From Polaromonas sp. CF318 (GTDB lineage Bacteria > Pseudomonadota > Gammaproteobacteria > Burkholderiales > Burkholderiaceae_C), in the NCBI RefSeq assembly GCF_000282655.1, contig NZ_AKIV01000015.1:1-49477 (forward strand): a stretch of 49,477 nucleotides of DNA, written 5' to 3'. Below the pieces are notes generated by a model. That model made no database searches and was not told where the DNA came from. It worked only from the letters and a program-made list of their open reading frames with translations. Shown piece after piece: positions 35,054-42,298 of this stretch; positions within the stretch are counted from its first letter, which is position 1; each line of letters starts with the position of its first letter. The translations under genes and the position numbers were made by a program.

Positions 35054-37711
35054 ATGAACCATTCCACTCCCCACCATTTGCTGGCGCAGGCCGAAATGCC
35101 CGCCGATACCGATCCGCAGGAAACCGCCGAATGGCGTGAAGCTTTCGAAGCCCTGGCCCTCACCCATGGCCCTGCCCGCGCGCGCCACATGCTGGGCGAA
35201 TTGAGCCGCGTCGCACGCAAGCAGCGCATAGGCTGGCAGCCCGAGCTGGCCACGCCCTATATGAACACCATCGCCGTGGACGAGCAGCCCGTGTTCCCCG
35301 GCGACCTCGCGCTGGAAGAACGCCTGGCCTCGCTGATGCGCTGGAACGCGCTGGCCATGGTGGTGCGCGCCAACCAGGCCGAAACCGGCGGCTCCGCCGA
35401 ACTCGGCGGCCACATCGCCAGCTACGCCAGCGCGGCCGACCTGTTTGAGACCGGCTTCAACCACTTCTTCCACGCACGCGAAGGGGTGGCTGAAGGCCAG
35501 CACCGCGGCGACCTGGTGTTCTTCCAGCCGCACAGCGCGCCCGGCGTCTATGCGCGCGCCTACCTCGAAGGCCGGCTCAGCGAAAAAGACCTGGGCTTTT
35601 ACCGCCAGGAGCTCAGCGCGCCCGGCCAGGGCGCGCAAGGCCTGTGCAGCTATCCGCATCCCTATTTGATGCCGGACTTCTGGCAGTTCCCGACCGGCTC
35701 CATGGGCATAGGCCCCATCAGTTCCATCTACCACGCGCGCTTCATGCGCTACCTCACGCACCGGCGCTTGCTCGACTGCGCGGGACGCAAGGTCTGGGGC
35801 GTGTTCGGCGACGGCGAGATGGATGAGCCCGAATCCATGAGCGCGCTGACCCTGGCCGCGCGCGAAGGCCTGGACAACCTGGTCTGGGTCGTCAACTGCA
35901 ACCTGCAGCGCCTGGACGGCCCGGTGCGCGGCAACGGCCGCATCATCGACGAGCTCGAAAAACTGTTTGCCGGCGCCGGCTGGAACGTCATCAAGCTGGT
36001 CTGGGGCAGCGACTGGGACGGCCTGTTCGCGCGCGACCTCACCGGCGCGCTGACGCAGGCTTTTGCCCAGACGGTCGACGGCCAGATGCAGACCTTTGCC
36101 GCAAAAGACGGGCGCTTTAACCGCGACAATTTTTTCGGCCAGAACGCCGAACTCGCGCGCCTGGCCCAGGGCATGACCGACGAGCAGATAGACCGCTTGA
36201 AACGCGGCGGCCACGACCTCGTGAAAATCCATGCCGCCTACGCTGCGGCGGCGAACCACCAGGGTCAGCCCACCGTGATCCTGGCGCACACCAAAAAAGG
36301 CTACGGCATGGGCAGCGCCGGTCAGGGCCGCATGACCACGCACTCGCAAAAGAAGTTCGACGGCGAGGACCTCATTGAATTTCGCAACCGCTTCAACTTG
36401 CCCCTGTCCGACGAGCAGGCCAGAAACCTGGCTTTCTACAAACCCGCCGCCGACAGCGCCGAGATGCAGTACATGCACGCCAGGCGCGCGGCGCTGGGCG
36501 GCTATTTGCCGCGCCGCGAGACGGCAGCCGACGTGGTGGACATCCCCGCCCTGTCCTCCTACGCCCAGTTCGCGCTGGCCGCCGACGGCAAGGACATGAG
36601 CACCACCATGGCCTTTGTGCGCATGCTGGGCGGCTTGCTCAAAGACCCGGCGCTGGGCCCGAAGATCGTGCCCATCGTCGCCGACGAGGCACGCACCTTC
36701 GGCATGGCCAACCTGTTCAAGCAGGTCGGCATCTATTCCAGCGTGGGCCAGCGCTACGCGCCTGAAGACATAGGCTCGGTGCTGAGTTACCGCGAAGCGC
36801 TGGACGGCCAGATCCTCGAGGAAGGCATCAGCGAAGCCGGTGCCCTGGCCAGCTGGACGGCCGCCGCCACCAGCTACAGCGTGCACGGCCTGGCCATGCT
36901 GCCCTTCTATATCTATTACTCCATGTTCGGCTTCCAGCGCGTGGGCGACCAGATCTGGGCCGCCGCCGACCAGCGCGCGCGCGGCTTTTTGCTGGGTGCC
37001 ACCTCGGGCCGTACCACCCTGGGCGGCGAAGGCCTGCAGCACCAGGACGGAACCAGCCACCTGGTCGCCGCCACCATCCCCAACTGCAAGGCCTATGACC
37101 CGGCTTTCGCCGGCGAACTCGCCGTGATCCTGGACTACGGCATGCGGGAAATGATGGTCGAGCAGAAAGACGTCTTCTATTACGTCACGCTGATGAACGA
37201 AAACTATGCCCAGCCCGACCTGCGGCCCGGCGCCGAGGCCGACATCATCCGCGGCTGCTACCGCTTTGACAGCTTCCTGCCCGCCGGCAAGAAGGCCGAG
37301 GGCGAAGTGACCCTGATGGGCTCGGGCGCCATCCTCACCGAAGTCATCAAGGCCGCGCGGCAGCTCGCGCAACAGGGCATCGCCGCCACGGTGTACAGCG
37401 TGACCAGCTGGAGCGAACTCGCGCGCGACGGTGCAGCCTGCCAGCAAGCGGCGCTCAACGGTGAAGCGCACGCCACAGCCTTTGTCGCGCAGCAGTTGAA
37501 GACCGGCACCGGCCCCATCATCGCCGCCACCGACTATGTGCGCGCCGTGCCCGAAAGCATCCGCGCCTTCCTGCCCGAAGGCCGGCGCTACCTGACCCTG
37601 GGCACCGACGGCTTCGGCCGCAGCGACACGCGCGCCGCGTTGCGCGAGTTTTTCAGCGTCGATGCGCAAAGCATCGCCAAGGCCGCGCTGCACCTGCTCA
37701 AGCCGACCTGA
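35054..37711 (+). CDS. AceE-type 2-oxoacid dehydrogenase E1 (pyruvate or 2-oxobutyrate)
   Basis: This 885-residue thiamine-diphosphate enzyme is the homodimeric E1 of the AceE/MdeB type. The ThDP motif is GDGEMDEPES (near residue 253) to NCNLQRLDGPVRGN about 30 residues later. Other family stretches are AETGGSAELGGHIASYASAA, HTKKGYGMGSAGQGRMT and YYSMFGFQRVGDQIWAAADQ. Length agrees with AceE (887). No E2 or E3 gene lies beside it, unlike the usual aceEF operon, and an Lrp-family regulator is divergent. Both traits fit an MdeB-like 2-oxobutyrate dehydrogenase. ACC deaminase makes 2-oxobutyrate 3 kb away. I cannot tell pyruvate from 2-oxobutyrate preference by eye. Confidence 0.88.
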   Translation: MNHSTPHHLLAQAEMPADTDPQETAEWREAFEALALTHGPARARHMLGELSRVARKQRIGWQPELATPYMNTIAVDEQPVFPGDLALEERLASLMRWNALAMVVRANQAETGGSAELGGHIASYASAADLFETGFNHFFHAREGVAEGQHRGDLVFFQPHSAPGVYARAYLEGRLSEKDLGFYRQELSAPGQGAQGLCSYPHPYLMPDFWQFPTGSMGIGPISSIYHARFMRYLTHRRLLDCAGRKVWGVFGDGEMDEPESMSALTLAAREGLDNLVWVVNCNLQRLDGPVRGNGRIIDELEKLFAGAGWNVIKLVWGSDWDGLFARDLTGALTQAFAQTVDGQMQTFAAKDGRFNRDNFFGQNAELARLAQGMTDEQIDRLKRGGHDLVKIHAAYAAAANHQGQPTVILAHTKKGYGMGSAGQGRMTTHSQKKFDGEDLIEFRNRFNLPLSDEQARNLAFYKPAADSAEMQYMHARRAALGGYLPRRETAADVVDIPALSSYAQFALAADGKDMSTTMAFVRMLGGLLKDPALGPKIVPIVADEARTFGMANLFKQVGIYSSVGQRYAPEDIGSVLSYREALDGQILEEGISEAGALASWTAAATSYSVHGLAMLPFYIYYSMFGFQRVGDQIWAAADQRARGFLLGATSGRTTLGGEGLQHQDGTSHLVAATIPNCKAYDPAFAGELAVILDYGMREMMVEQKDVFYYVTLMNENYAQPDLRPGAEADIIRGCYRFDSFLPAGKKAEGEVTLMGSGAILTEVIKAARQLAQQGIAATVYSVTSWSELARDGAACQQAALNGEAHATAFVAQQLKTGTGPIIAATDYVRAVPESIRAFLPEGRRYLTLGTDGFGRSDTRAALREFFSVDAQSIAKAALHLLKPT

Positions 37712-38093
37712 GGCCCTTCACCGGGCAGCCGGGCGGCCAGGCCGCACCGGCCCCGCCCCTGCGTGTCCCCGGGCACGCCTTCACCCGTCAACCCTTCTTC
37801 GCGAGTTCGCGCGGGCTTAAGCCTGCCCGCGACGATTGCTCGCGCCTCAGGCTGGGTTCATGAGCACACACAAAAGAAACAGCAACATCCCACAAACATT
37901 GTCCGCACAAAGACCATCTCTCATCTCTTGGAAGGGTGTGCTCAGTAAGCTTCAAAACATTCTGTATCGCGAACTACTACTGGCTGCTGATCTCCTTCAT
38001 CACCGCAACATGCATTGCACCCACGCCGCGCCACACAAGATGGCACCTTCCTACACCATCACGCCGACGGCGGCTGGCAACAAGGCCTGAACC
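37712..38093. other. Intergenic region between the E1 gene and the pilus locus
   Basis: This 382-base stretch marks the border of the pilus locus. An imperfectly nested hairpin (CGCGGGC with GCCCGCG, 37810-37831) may end the E1 transcript, although it lacks a T-run. From about 37860 the base composition drops and adenine rises. An open frame of 76 codons (37860-38090) ends three bases before the next ATG, but it has rare codons (AGA, CTA) and no ribosome site, so I do not call it. A promoter for the pilus genes is expected here, but I see no convincing boxes. Confidence 0.5.
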
Positions 38094-39770
38094 ATGATCG
38101 CCGGCAACATCAGCTACAGCCACGGCACCACCATCGGGTTTGAGTGCTCCGCCGCCATGATGGCGATTTTGATGATGGCCCGACGCCAGCCCGACCGCTC
38201 CAGGGTCGGCGCCCCTCGCCAGGCCCACCTCGCCCATCGCTCCCGCCAGATCATCCGCATGATGCTCGTAGCACTGATGGGTTGCTCGCTGCCCTGCGGC
38301 GCGGTCAGCCTCGGCGACGCCACCCTGCTGTCCGGCCCAGCCCAACCGCTGCGTGTGGAGATTGAACTCGCATCCGAACTACAGCCCGGCCTGCAGGTCA
38401 GGCTGGCTTCCGAGCAGGCATTCCGCGAAAGCGGCATTGCCTATCCGGCCTGGCTGGGCAATGCGCAAGTCTCCCTGCTGCAGGCGCAGGGCCGGCGCAG
38501 GCGCCCCGCGCTGCTGCTGCAGGCCCCGCAAGCGGCGCAGGCGCAGCTGGTCGAACTGGTGCTGGAGTTTTCCTGGCCTGCGGGCAGCAGCCAGCAGCTC
38601 TACGTGCTGATGCTCGATGCCCCGGTCCAGGCCGGAGACACACGAGAAGTTGCCGACGTACCAGTCCCCGCGCTAACTGCGCCGCCGGCAGACGGCATCG
38701 CTGAGCCTATTGCCAGCAGCCCTGAACCCAACCCGGCGGTCGATGCAATGCGGCCCGGCCTGCTCAAGGGCATGACGTTCGAAACGGCGCTGCGCTTTCC
38801 TTTTAAGAATCGCGAGCATGCCGGCGTGGTCTCCGCACGGCGCGCCTCGCCGCCAGCCGCCGGGCCCAAGCAAGACCGCCTGCGGCTCGCAAAAGCCAAA
38901 TCGGACCAAGCCGACCGCATCGCGCAGGAGCGCCGCGAGGCCGACCAGCAGGCGCGCATGCGGGAGCTGGAACGCAACGCGCGGCAAATGCGCGAGCTTG
39001 CCGACCAGGTTGCGGCCGCGGCACCACAAACTCCCGCGTCCGCCGCGACCCCTGCACCCGCCACATTGGCCGTGGCACTGGCGCCCAAGGCGGCTCCCCT
39101 CCCACCTCAAAAGCCTGCCCATACCGGCCAGCGCAACTCCGCATCCGTCTGGCCCTGGGTGCTCGCCGGGCTCACCGTGCCGCTGTTTATCGTCTGGGCC
39201 CTGCGTTTCTGGCTGGCCCGGCGCCGCCCTGAATTCGCCGACAGCGCGGGCGCGGCGCGTTCGGTCTTCGAACTCAGCCCGGACGAAGCCGAGCGTGCCT
39301 ACACCGACTACATGCAGCAACGGCAGGCGCCGGTGCACGCGGATGCGTCACCGCTGGAAGACGCCCGCGCCCTGTTTGTCGTCGGCCGCTTCGCCGATGC
39401 ACAACAACTGCTGGACACCGTGCTTCGCGAGAACCCGCGCAACCATGAGGCCTGGTTCGTCCAGGCGCGCGTGCTGTGCGCCCAGGGCGACAGCGCCGGC
39501 CTCGCGCGGCGCATGCCGCTGATCAAAAAATTGACCGGCGAGACCGGCGAACTCTGGGACCGCGTGCTGATGCTGGGCCAGGAGCTGGACCCGGGCAATC
39601 CGCTCTATCAGGCCGCCGTACGCCAGCCGCAGCCGCAAGAGCGGCCCGTGCCGCCCGCGGCGCAGGTGGTGCCACCAGGCAGCCAGAAAGCACCCGCAGC
39701 TGCCACCGCCAGCAGCGCCGTCGACGACGCCCTGCGCATGGCCACAGCCTATGGAGCACGCCCCGCATGA
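38094..39770 (+). CDS. FimV-like pilus assembly protein (short form)
   Basis: This 558-codon frame encodes a FimV-type protein. A hydrophobic signal MMLVALMGCSLPCGA begins near residue 56, so the true start may be ATG at 38259 or an ATG near 38157-38172. A FimV N-domain follows (VSLGDATLLSGPAQPLRVEI), then a charged coiled coil (about 262-312), a membrane segment (WPWVLAGLTVPLFIVWALRF, about 352-371) and a TPR-like C-terminal half with ARALFVVGRFADAQQLLDTV. No LysM peptidoglycan-binding domain is seen, and the protein is much shorter than usual FimV (about 900). Gene order places it in the pilus locus. Confidence 0.72.
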   Translation: MIAGNISYSHGTTIGFECSAAMMAILMMARRQPDRSRVGAPRQAHLAHRSRQIIRMMLVALMGCSLPCGAVSLGDATLLSGPAQPLRVEIELASELQPGLQVRLASEQAFRESGIAYPAWLGNAQVSLLQAQGRRRRPALLLQAPQAAQAQLVELVLEFSWPAGSSQQLYVLMLDAPVQAGDTREVADVPVPALTAPPADGIAEPIASSPEPNPAVDAMRPGLLKGMTFETALRFPFKNREHAGVVSARRASPPAAGPKQDRLRLAKAKSDQADRIAQERREADQQARMRELERNARQMRELADQVAAAAPQTPASAATPAPATLAVALAPKAAPLPPQKPAHTGQRNSASVWPWVLAGLTVPLFIVWALRFWLARRRPEFADSAGAARSVFELSPDEAERAYTDYMQQRQAPVHADASPLEDARALFVVGRFADAQQLLDTVLRENPRNHEAWFVQARVLCAQGDSAGLARRMPLIKKLTGETGELWDRVLMLGQELDPGNPLYQAAVRQPQPQERPVPPAAQVVPPGSQKAPAAATASSAVDDALRMATAYGARPA

Positions 39771-39894
39771 GCTGCATCCCCTCCTCCTTGTCTCCACCAG
39801 GTCTTCGGCTCGCCTGGCCGCCTGGCCTTGCCTTTCTTTCTGGTTTTCCCCTCAGTCCCCTCTCCATCGCCAACATCAACAGGAGCCAAGCATC

Positions 39895-40647
39895 ATGAAA
39901 CGCCATGCATCCAGTACCCGCCGCCAAGGCGGCTTCACCCTTGTGGAAATCGCCATTGTGCTGATGATCGTCGGCCTGCTCATAGGCGGCATCCTGCGCG
40001 GCCAGGAGCTGATCCAATCGGCGCGCGTGCGCAACATCATTGACCAGAAGTCGGCCATCCAGACGGCGTATATCGGATTCCTGGACCGTTACCGCATGCT
40101 GCCGGGCGATTTGACTGTGGATCAAGCCAAAACTGTCGGAAACAGTGCCCAGCCCGGTAAAACGGGCAGCAGCGGCGACGGGGTCATTACCCTTGCCACC
40201 GAATCCACGTTGTTCTTTCAAAACCTCACTGCCTCAGGTTTTCTGTCCTGCGGTGGCTGCATGACTGTAGTGACTTCCGACACCGGTGGCGATGGGCCAG
40301 CCCCCGACATCAGCAACAGCCCGATCAACGTATACGGCACCCCGCTTTCGATAGGCCATTTGGCCAGCAATACCGCCGCCTCTGCCACAACCAAAGGTTT
40401 CGACTGGTTTGATGAGAAAACAGTTACTCGCCTTGTCATGGCAACGGGGTCCAGCATTCCTTCGCAGGTTATGGCGGAGGTGGACCGCAAGGCCGATGAC
40501 GGATTGCCCGGCACCGGGCAACTTCGCTTCGCGGCTAGCGGTAGCGCCACGCTCACAAATTGCGCCAAGGACCTGAGCGCCACAGCTTTGAAAACTCAAT
40601 GGGCCAATCCCAGTCAAGCCAACTGCCAGGGTGCTTGGCTGTTCTGA
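39895..40647 (+). CDS. Prepilin-type protein, copy 1 of 3
   Basis: This 250-residue type IV prepilin has a 13-residue basic leader ending in GG, the cleavage site G^FTLVE with Glu5, and the helix IAIVLMIVGLLIGGILRGQE. The globular part carries LPGDLT, a CGGC pair, DRKADDGLPGTGQLRF near the C-terminus, two more cysteines and a final AWLF. The four cysteines probably form disulfides. An AGGAG ribosome site lies 10 bases before ATG; the upstream open frame is not coding. The gap 39771-39894 is pyrimidine-rich and without a gene. Confidence 0.9.
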   Translation: MKRHASSTRRQGGFTLVEIAIVLMIVGLLIGGILRGQELIQSARVRNIIDQKSAIQTAYIGFLDRYRMLPGDLTVDQAKTVGNSAQPGKTGSSGDGVITLATESTLFFQNLTASGFLSCGGCMTVVTSDTGGDGPAPDISNSPINVYGTPLSIGHLASNTAASATTKGFDWFDEKTVTRLVMATGSSIPSQVMAEVDRKADDGLPGTGQLRFAASGSATLTNCAKDLSATALKTQWANPSQANCQGAWLF

Positions 40648-40683
40648 TCATCCGCGTTTTTTTCTAACCTGGAGCTCAAGACC

Positions 40684-41427
40684 ATGAAAACCTGTTCAGA
40701 TACCCACCGCCAAGGCGGCTTCACCCTCGTCGAAATCGCCATCGTGCTGATGATCGTCGGCCTGCTCATAGGCGGCATCCTGCGCGGCCAGGAGCTGATT
40801 CAGTCGGCGCGTGTGCGCAACATCATTGACCAGAAGTCGGCTATCCAGACCGCCTACATCGGCTTTCTGGACCGCTACCGCATGCTGCCGGGTGATTTGA
40901 CGCAGACTCAAGCTGATGCGCTGGGAAGTGCACGGGCCAGTGCTCCTGCGACAGGTAGCGACGCTCTTGCCGGTGACGGAGTCATCACGTGGGATAGCGA
41001 GGGGATTCTCTTCTTCCAGAATCTGACCGCCGCGGGTTTTCTTTCCTGTGGAGCCTGCATGACTGTGACAGGCAATGGTGCAGCAACCGTCACCAACAGC
41101 CCCACCAATGTGTATGGTGACTTTCTCAATGTTGGGTTCCAGAAAAGCACCACGAAGGGTGACGGAACTTCCTGGTTCGATCCGACGACTGGCGGTCTTA
41201 CCCAATTGGTCATGACGACAGGAGGAACCGTCCCTTCGCAGGTTTTGGCCGAAGTTGACCGCAAGGCAGACGACGGAAGGCCTGGAACCGGCCAGCTCCG
41301 GTTCTCTGTCTCAGATAAGAAGACAGATGACCTTGACAAATGCGCGCCTCTTGGCACGGGAACGGGTGCCGTTAACACCTGGGCCAATCCCAGCGAGAGC
41401 AACTGCCAGGGCTCCTGGTTGTTTTGA
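40684..41427 (+). CDS. Prepilin-type protein, copy 2 of 3
   Basis: This 247-residue prepilin has a 12-residue leader (MKTCSDTHRQGG), then FTLVEIAIVLMIVGLLIGG and a further 40 residues identical to copy 1. The middle differs, including a shorter loop with GACMTVTGNGAATVTNSPTN. The C-terminal half again has DRKADDGRPGTGQLRF, four cysteines and SWLF. It lies 36 bp after copy 1, so the two are one transcript. A 120-base gap with a hairpin separates it from copy 3. Confidence 0.9.
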   Translation: MKTCSDTHRQGGFTLVEIAIVLMIVGLLIGGILRGQELIQSARVRNIIDQKSAIQTAYIGFLDRYRMLPGDLTQTQADALGSARASAPATGSDALAGDGVITWDSEGILFFQNLTAAGFLSCGACMTVTGNGAATVTNSPTNVYGDFLNVGFQKSTTKGDGTSWFDPTTGGLTQLVMTTGGTVPSQVLAEVDRKADDGRPGTGQLRFSVSDKKTDDLDKCAPLGTGTGAVNTWANPSESNCQGSWLF

Positions 41428-41473
41428 TCCTCGAAATATCTCGCCTGCAGGTTTGGGAATCACAGGCGCCGAA

Positions 41474-41493
41474 ATGGGGCCACCATGCCCCAT
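41474..41493 (+). repeat. Hairpin in the gap between prepilin copies 2 and 3
   Basis: ATGGGGC and GCCCCAT flank a 6-base loop CACCAT in the 41428-41547 gap. No T-run follows. It may slow decay or partly end the upstream message. Confidence 0.45.
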
Positions 41494-41547
41494 CGACACC
41501 ATTGCCATGGCATGCGTCATGCCTGCATCACTGAGGAGGCAAATATT

Positions 41548-42279
41548 ATGAAAAGCCATTCCGACACCTGCCGGCAACGCGGCTTCACTCTTGTGGAAAT
41601 CGCCATCGTGCTGATGATCGTCGGCCTCCTGATAGGCGGCATCCTGCGCGGCCAGGAACTGATCCAGTCGGCGCGCGTGCGCAACCTCATCGATCAGAAA
41701 ACAGCGGTTCAGACGGCCTACATCGGCTTCATGGACCGTTATCGGATGTTGCCAGGGGATTTAACGGCCACTCAGGTCGCGACCGTGGGGAGCAACGTGA
41801 TCGCCGCTCCTGCGGATACGACTGCCGGTGATGGGCTGATCAACGACTATCACCACTCTGTCGTGTTCTTTCAGAATCTCACGGCCGCGGGATTTATTTC
41901 CTGCGGTGCCTGCATGACCGTGACAGGTACCGCCATTCCACGCGTCTCCAATTCCCTCATCAATGTTTATGGTGACTACCTTGTTGCAATGCACCTAGCC
42001 AGCAACACTACAGGTGATGGCGCCTGGTTTGACACCACGCCGGCACCAGGCATCACCCGCTTCATTGTCGGCACGGGTGGGTCCATCCCTTCGCAGGTAA
42101 TGGCCGAACTTGACCGCAAGGCCGATGACGGCTTGCCTGGCACCGGTCAACTTCGGTTTTACAAAATGCTGACTTCAGCAGCCGCGGACGTATGCGCTCC
42201 CGGCATGACCACCACCCCAAAGGTCAGTGGCTGGGCCAATCCCAACCAGGCGAATTGTGCGGCGGCCTGGCTGTTTTGA
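41548..42279 (+). CDS. Prepilin-type protein, copy 3 of 3
   Basis: This 243-residue prepilin has the leader MKSHSDTCRQRG and cleavage site RG^FTLVE with Glu5. Its helix matches copies 1 and 2 but RNLIDQKTAVQTAYIGFMDR has changes. The body has ISCGACMTVTGTAIPRVSNS, DRKADDGLPGTGQLRF and a C-terminal AAAWLF, again with four cysteines. A very strong ribosome site (GAGGAGG) lies before the ATG; the longer upstream frame is not used. It is 19 bp before the secretin gene. Confidence 0.9.
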   Translation: MKSHSDTCRQRGFTLVEIAIVLMIVGLLIGGILRGQELIQSARVRNLIDQKTAVQTAYIGFMDRYRMLPGDLTATQVATVGSNVIAAPADTTAGDGLINDYHHSVVFFQNLTAAGFISCGACMTVTGTAIPRVSNSLINVYGDYLVAMHLASNTTGDGAWFDTTPAPGITRFIVGTGGSIPSQVMAELDRKADDGLPGTGQLRFYKMLTSAAADVCAPGMTTTPKVSGWANPNQANCAAAWLF

Positions 42280-42298
42280 CAGAGAGCGGTACACCCAC

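Larger units (their letters stand above)
39922..41765 (+). repeat. Three tandem copies of a 194-bp prepilin N-terminal block
   Basis: Copies lie at 39922-40115, 40708-40901 and 41572-41765. Copies 1 and 2 differ at 14 of 194 bases by my count, all silent, with 56 identical bases in a row (39958-40013 and 40744-40799). Copy 3 is more distant but keeps the same protein except a few residues. The regions downstream of each block differ much more until the shared DRKADDG-PGTGQLRF part. Confidence 0.85.

Noticed and set aside
34967..37693. A 908-codon open frame on the minus strand across the E1 gene
   Set aside because: It mirrors the codon-position GC bias of the real plus-strand E1, has no recognisable domain and is very rich in Gly, Ala, Val and His, as antisense frames of GC-rich genes are.
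37860..38090. A 76-codon plus-strand frame before the FimV-like gene
   Set aside because: Rare codons, no ribosome site and no recognisable protein; kept only as a note in the intergenic entry.
39771..39894. A possible sigma-54 promoter before prepilin copy 1
   Set aside because: TGGC and TTGC words are present, but the GG to GC spacing is 12 rather than 10, so the -24/-12 rule fails.
39922..41765. The repeated prepilin blocks as a CRISPR or mobile-element repeat
   Set aside because: The repeats are coding, 194 bp long and in frame, with no spacers, terminal inverted repeats or transposase.
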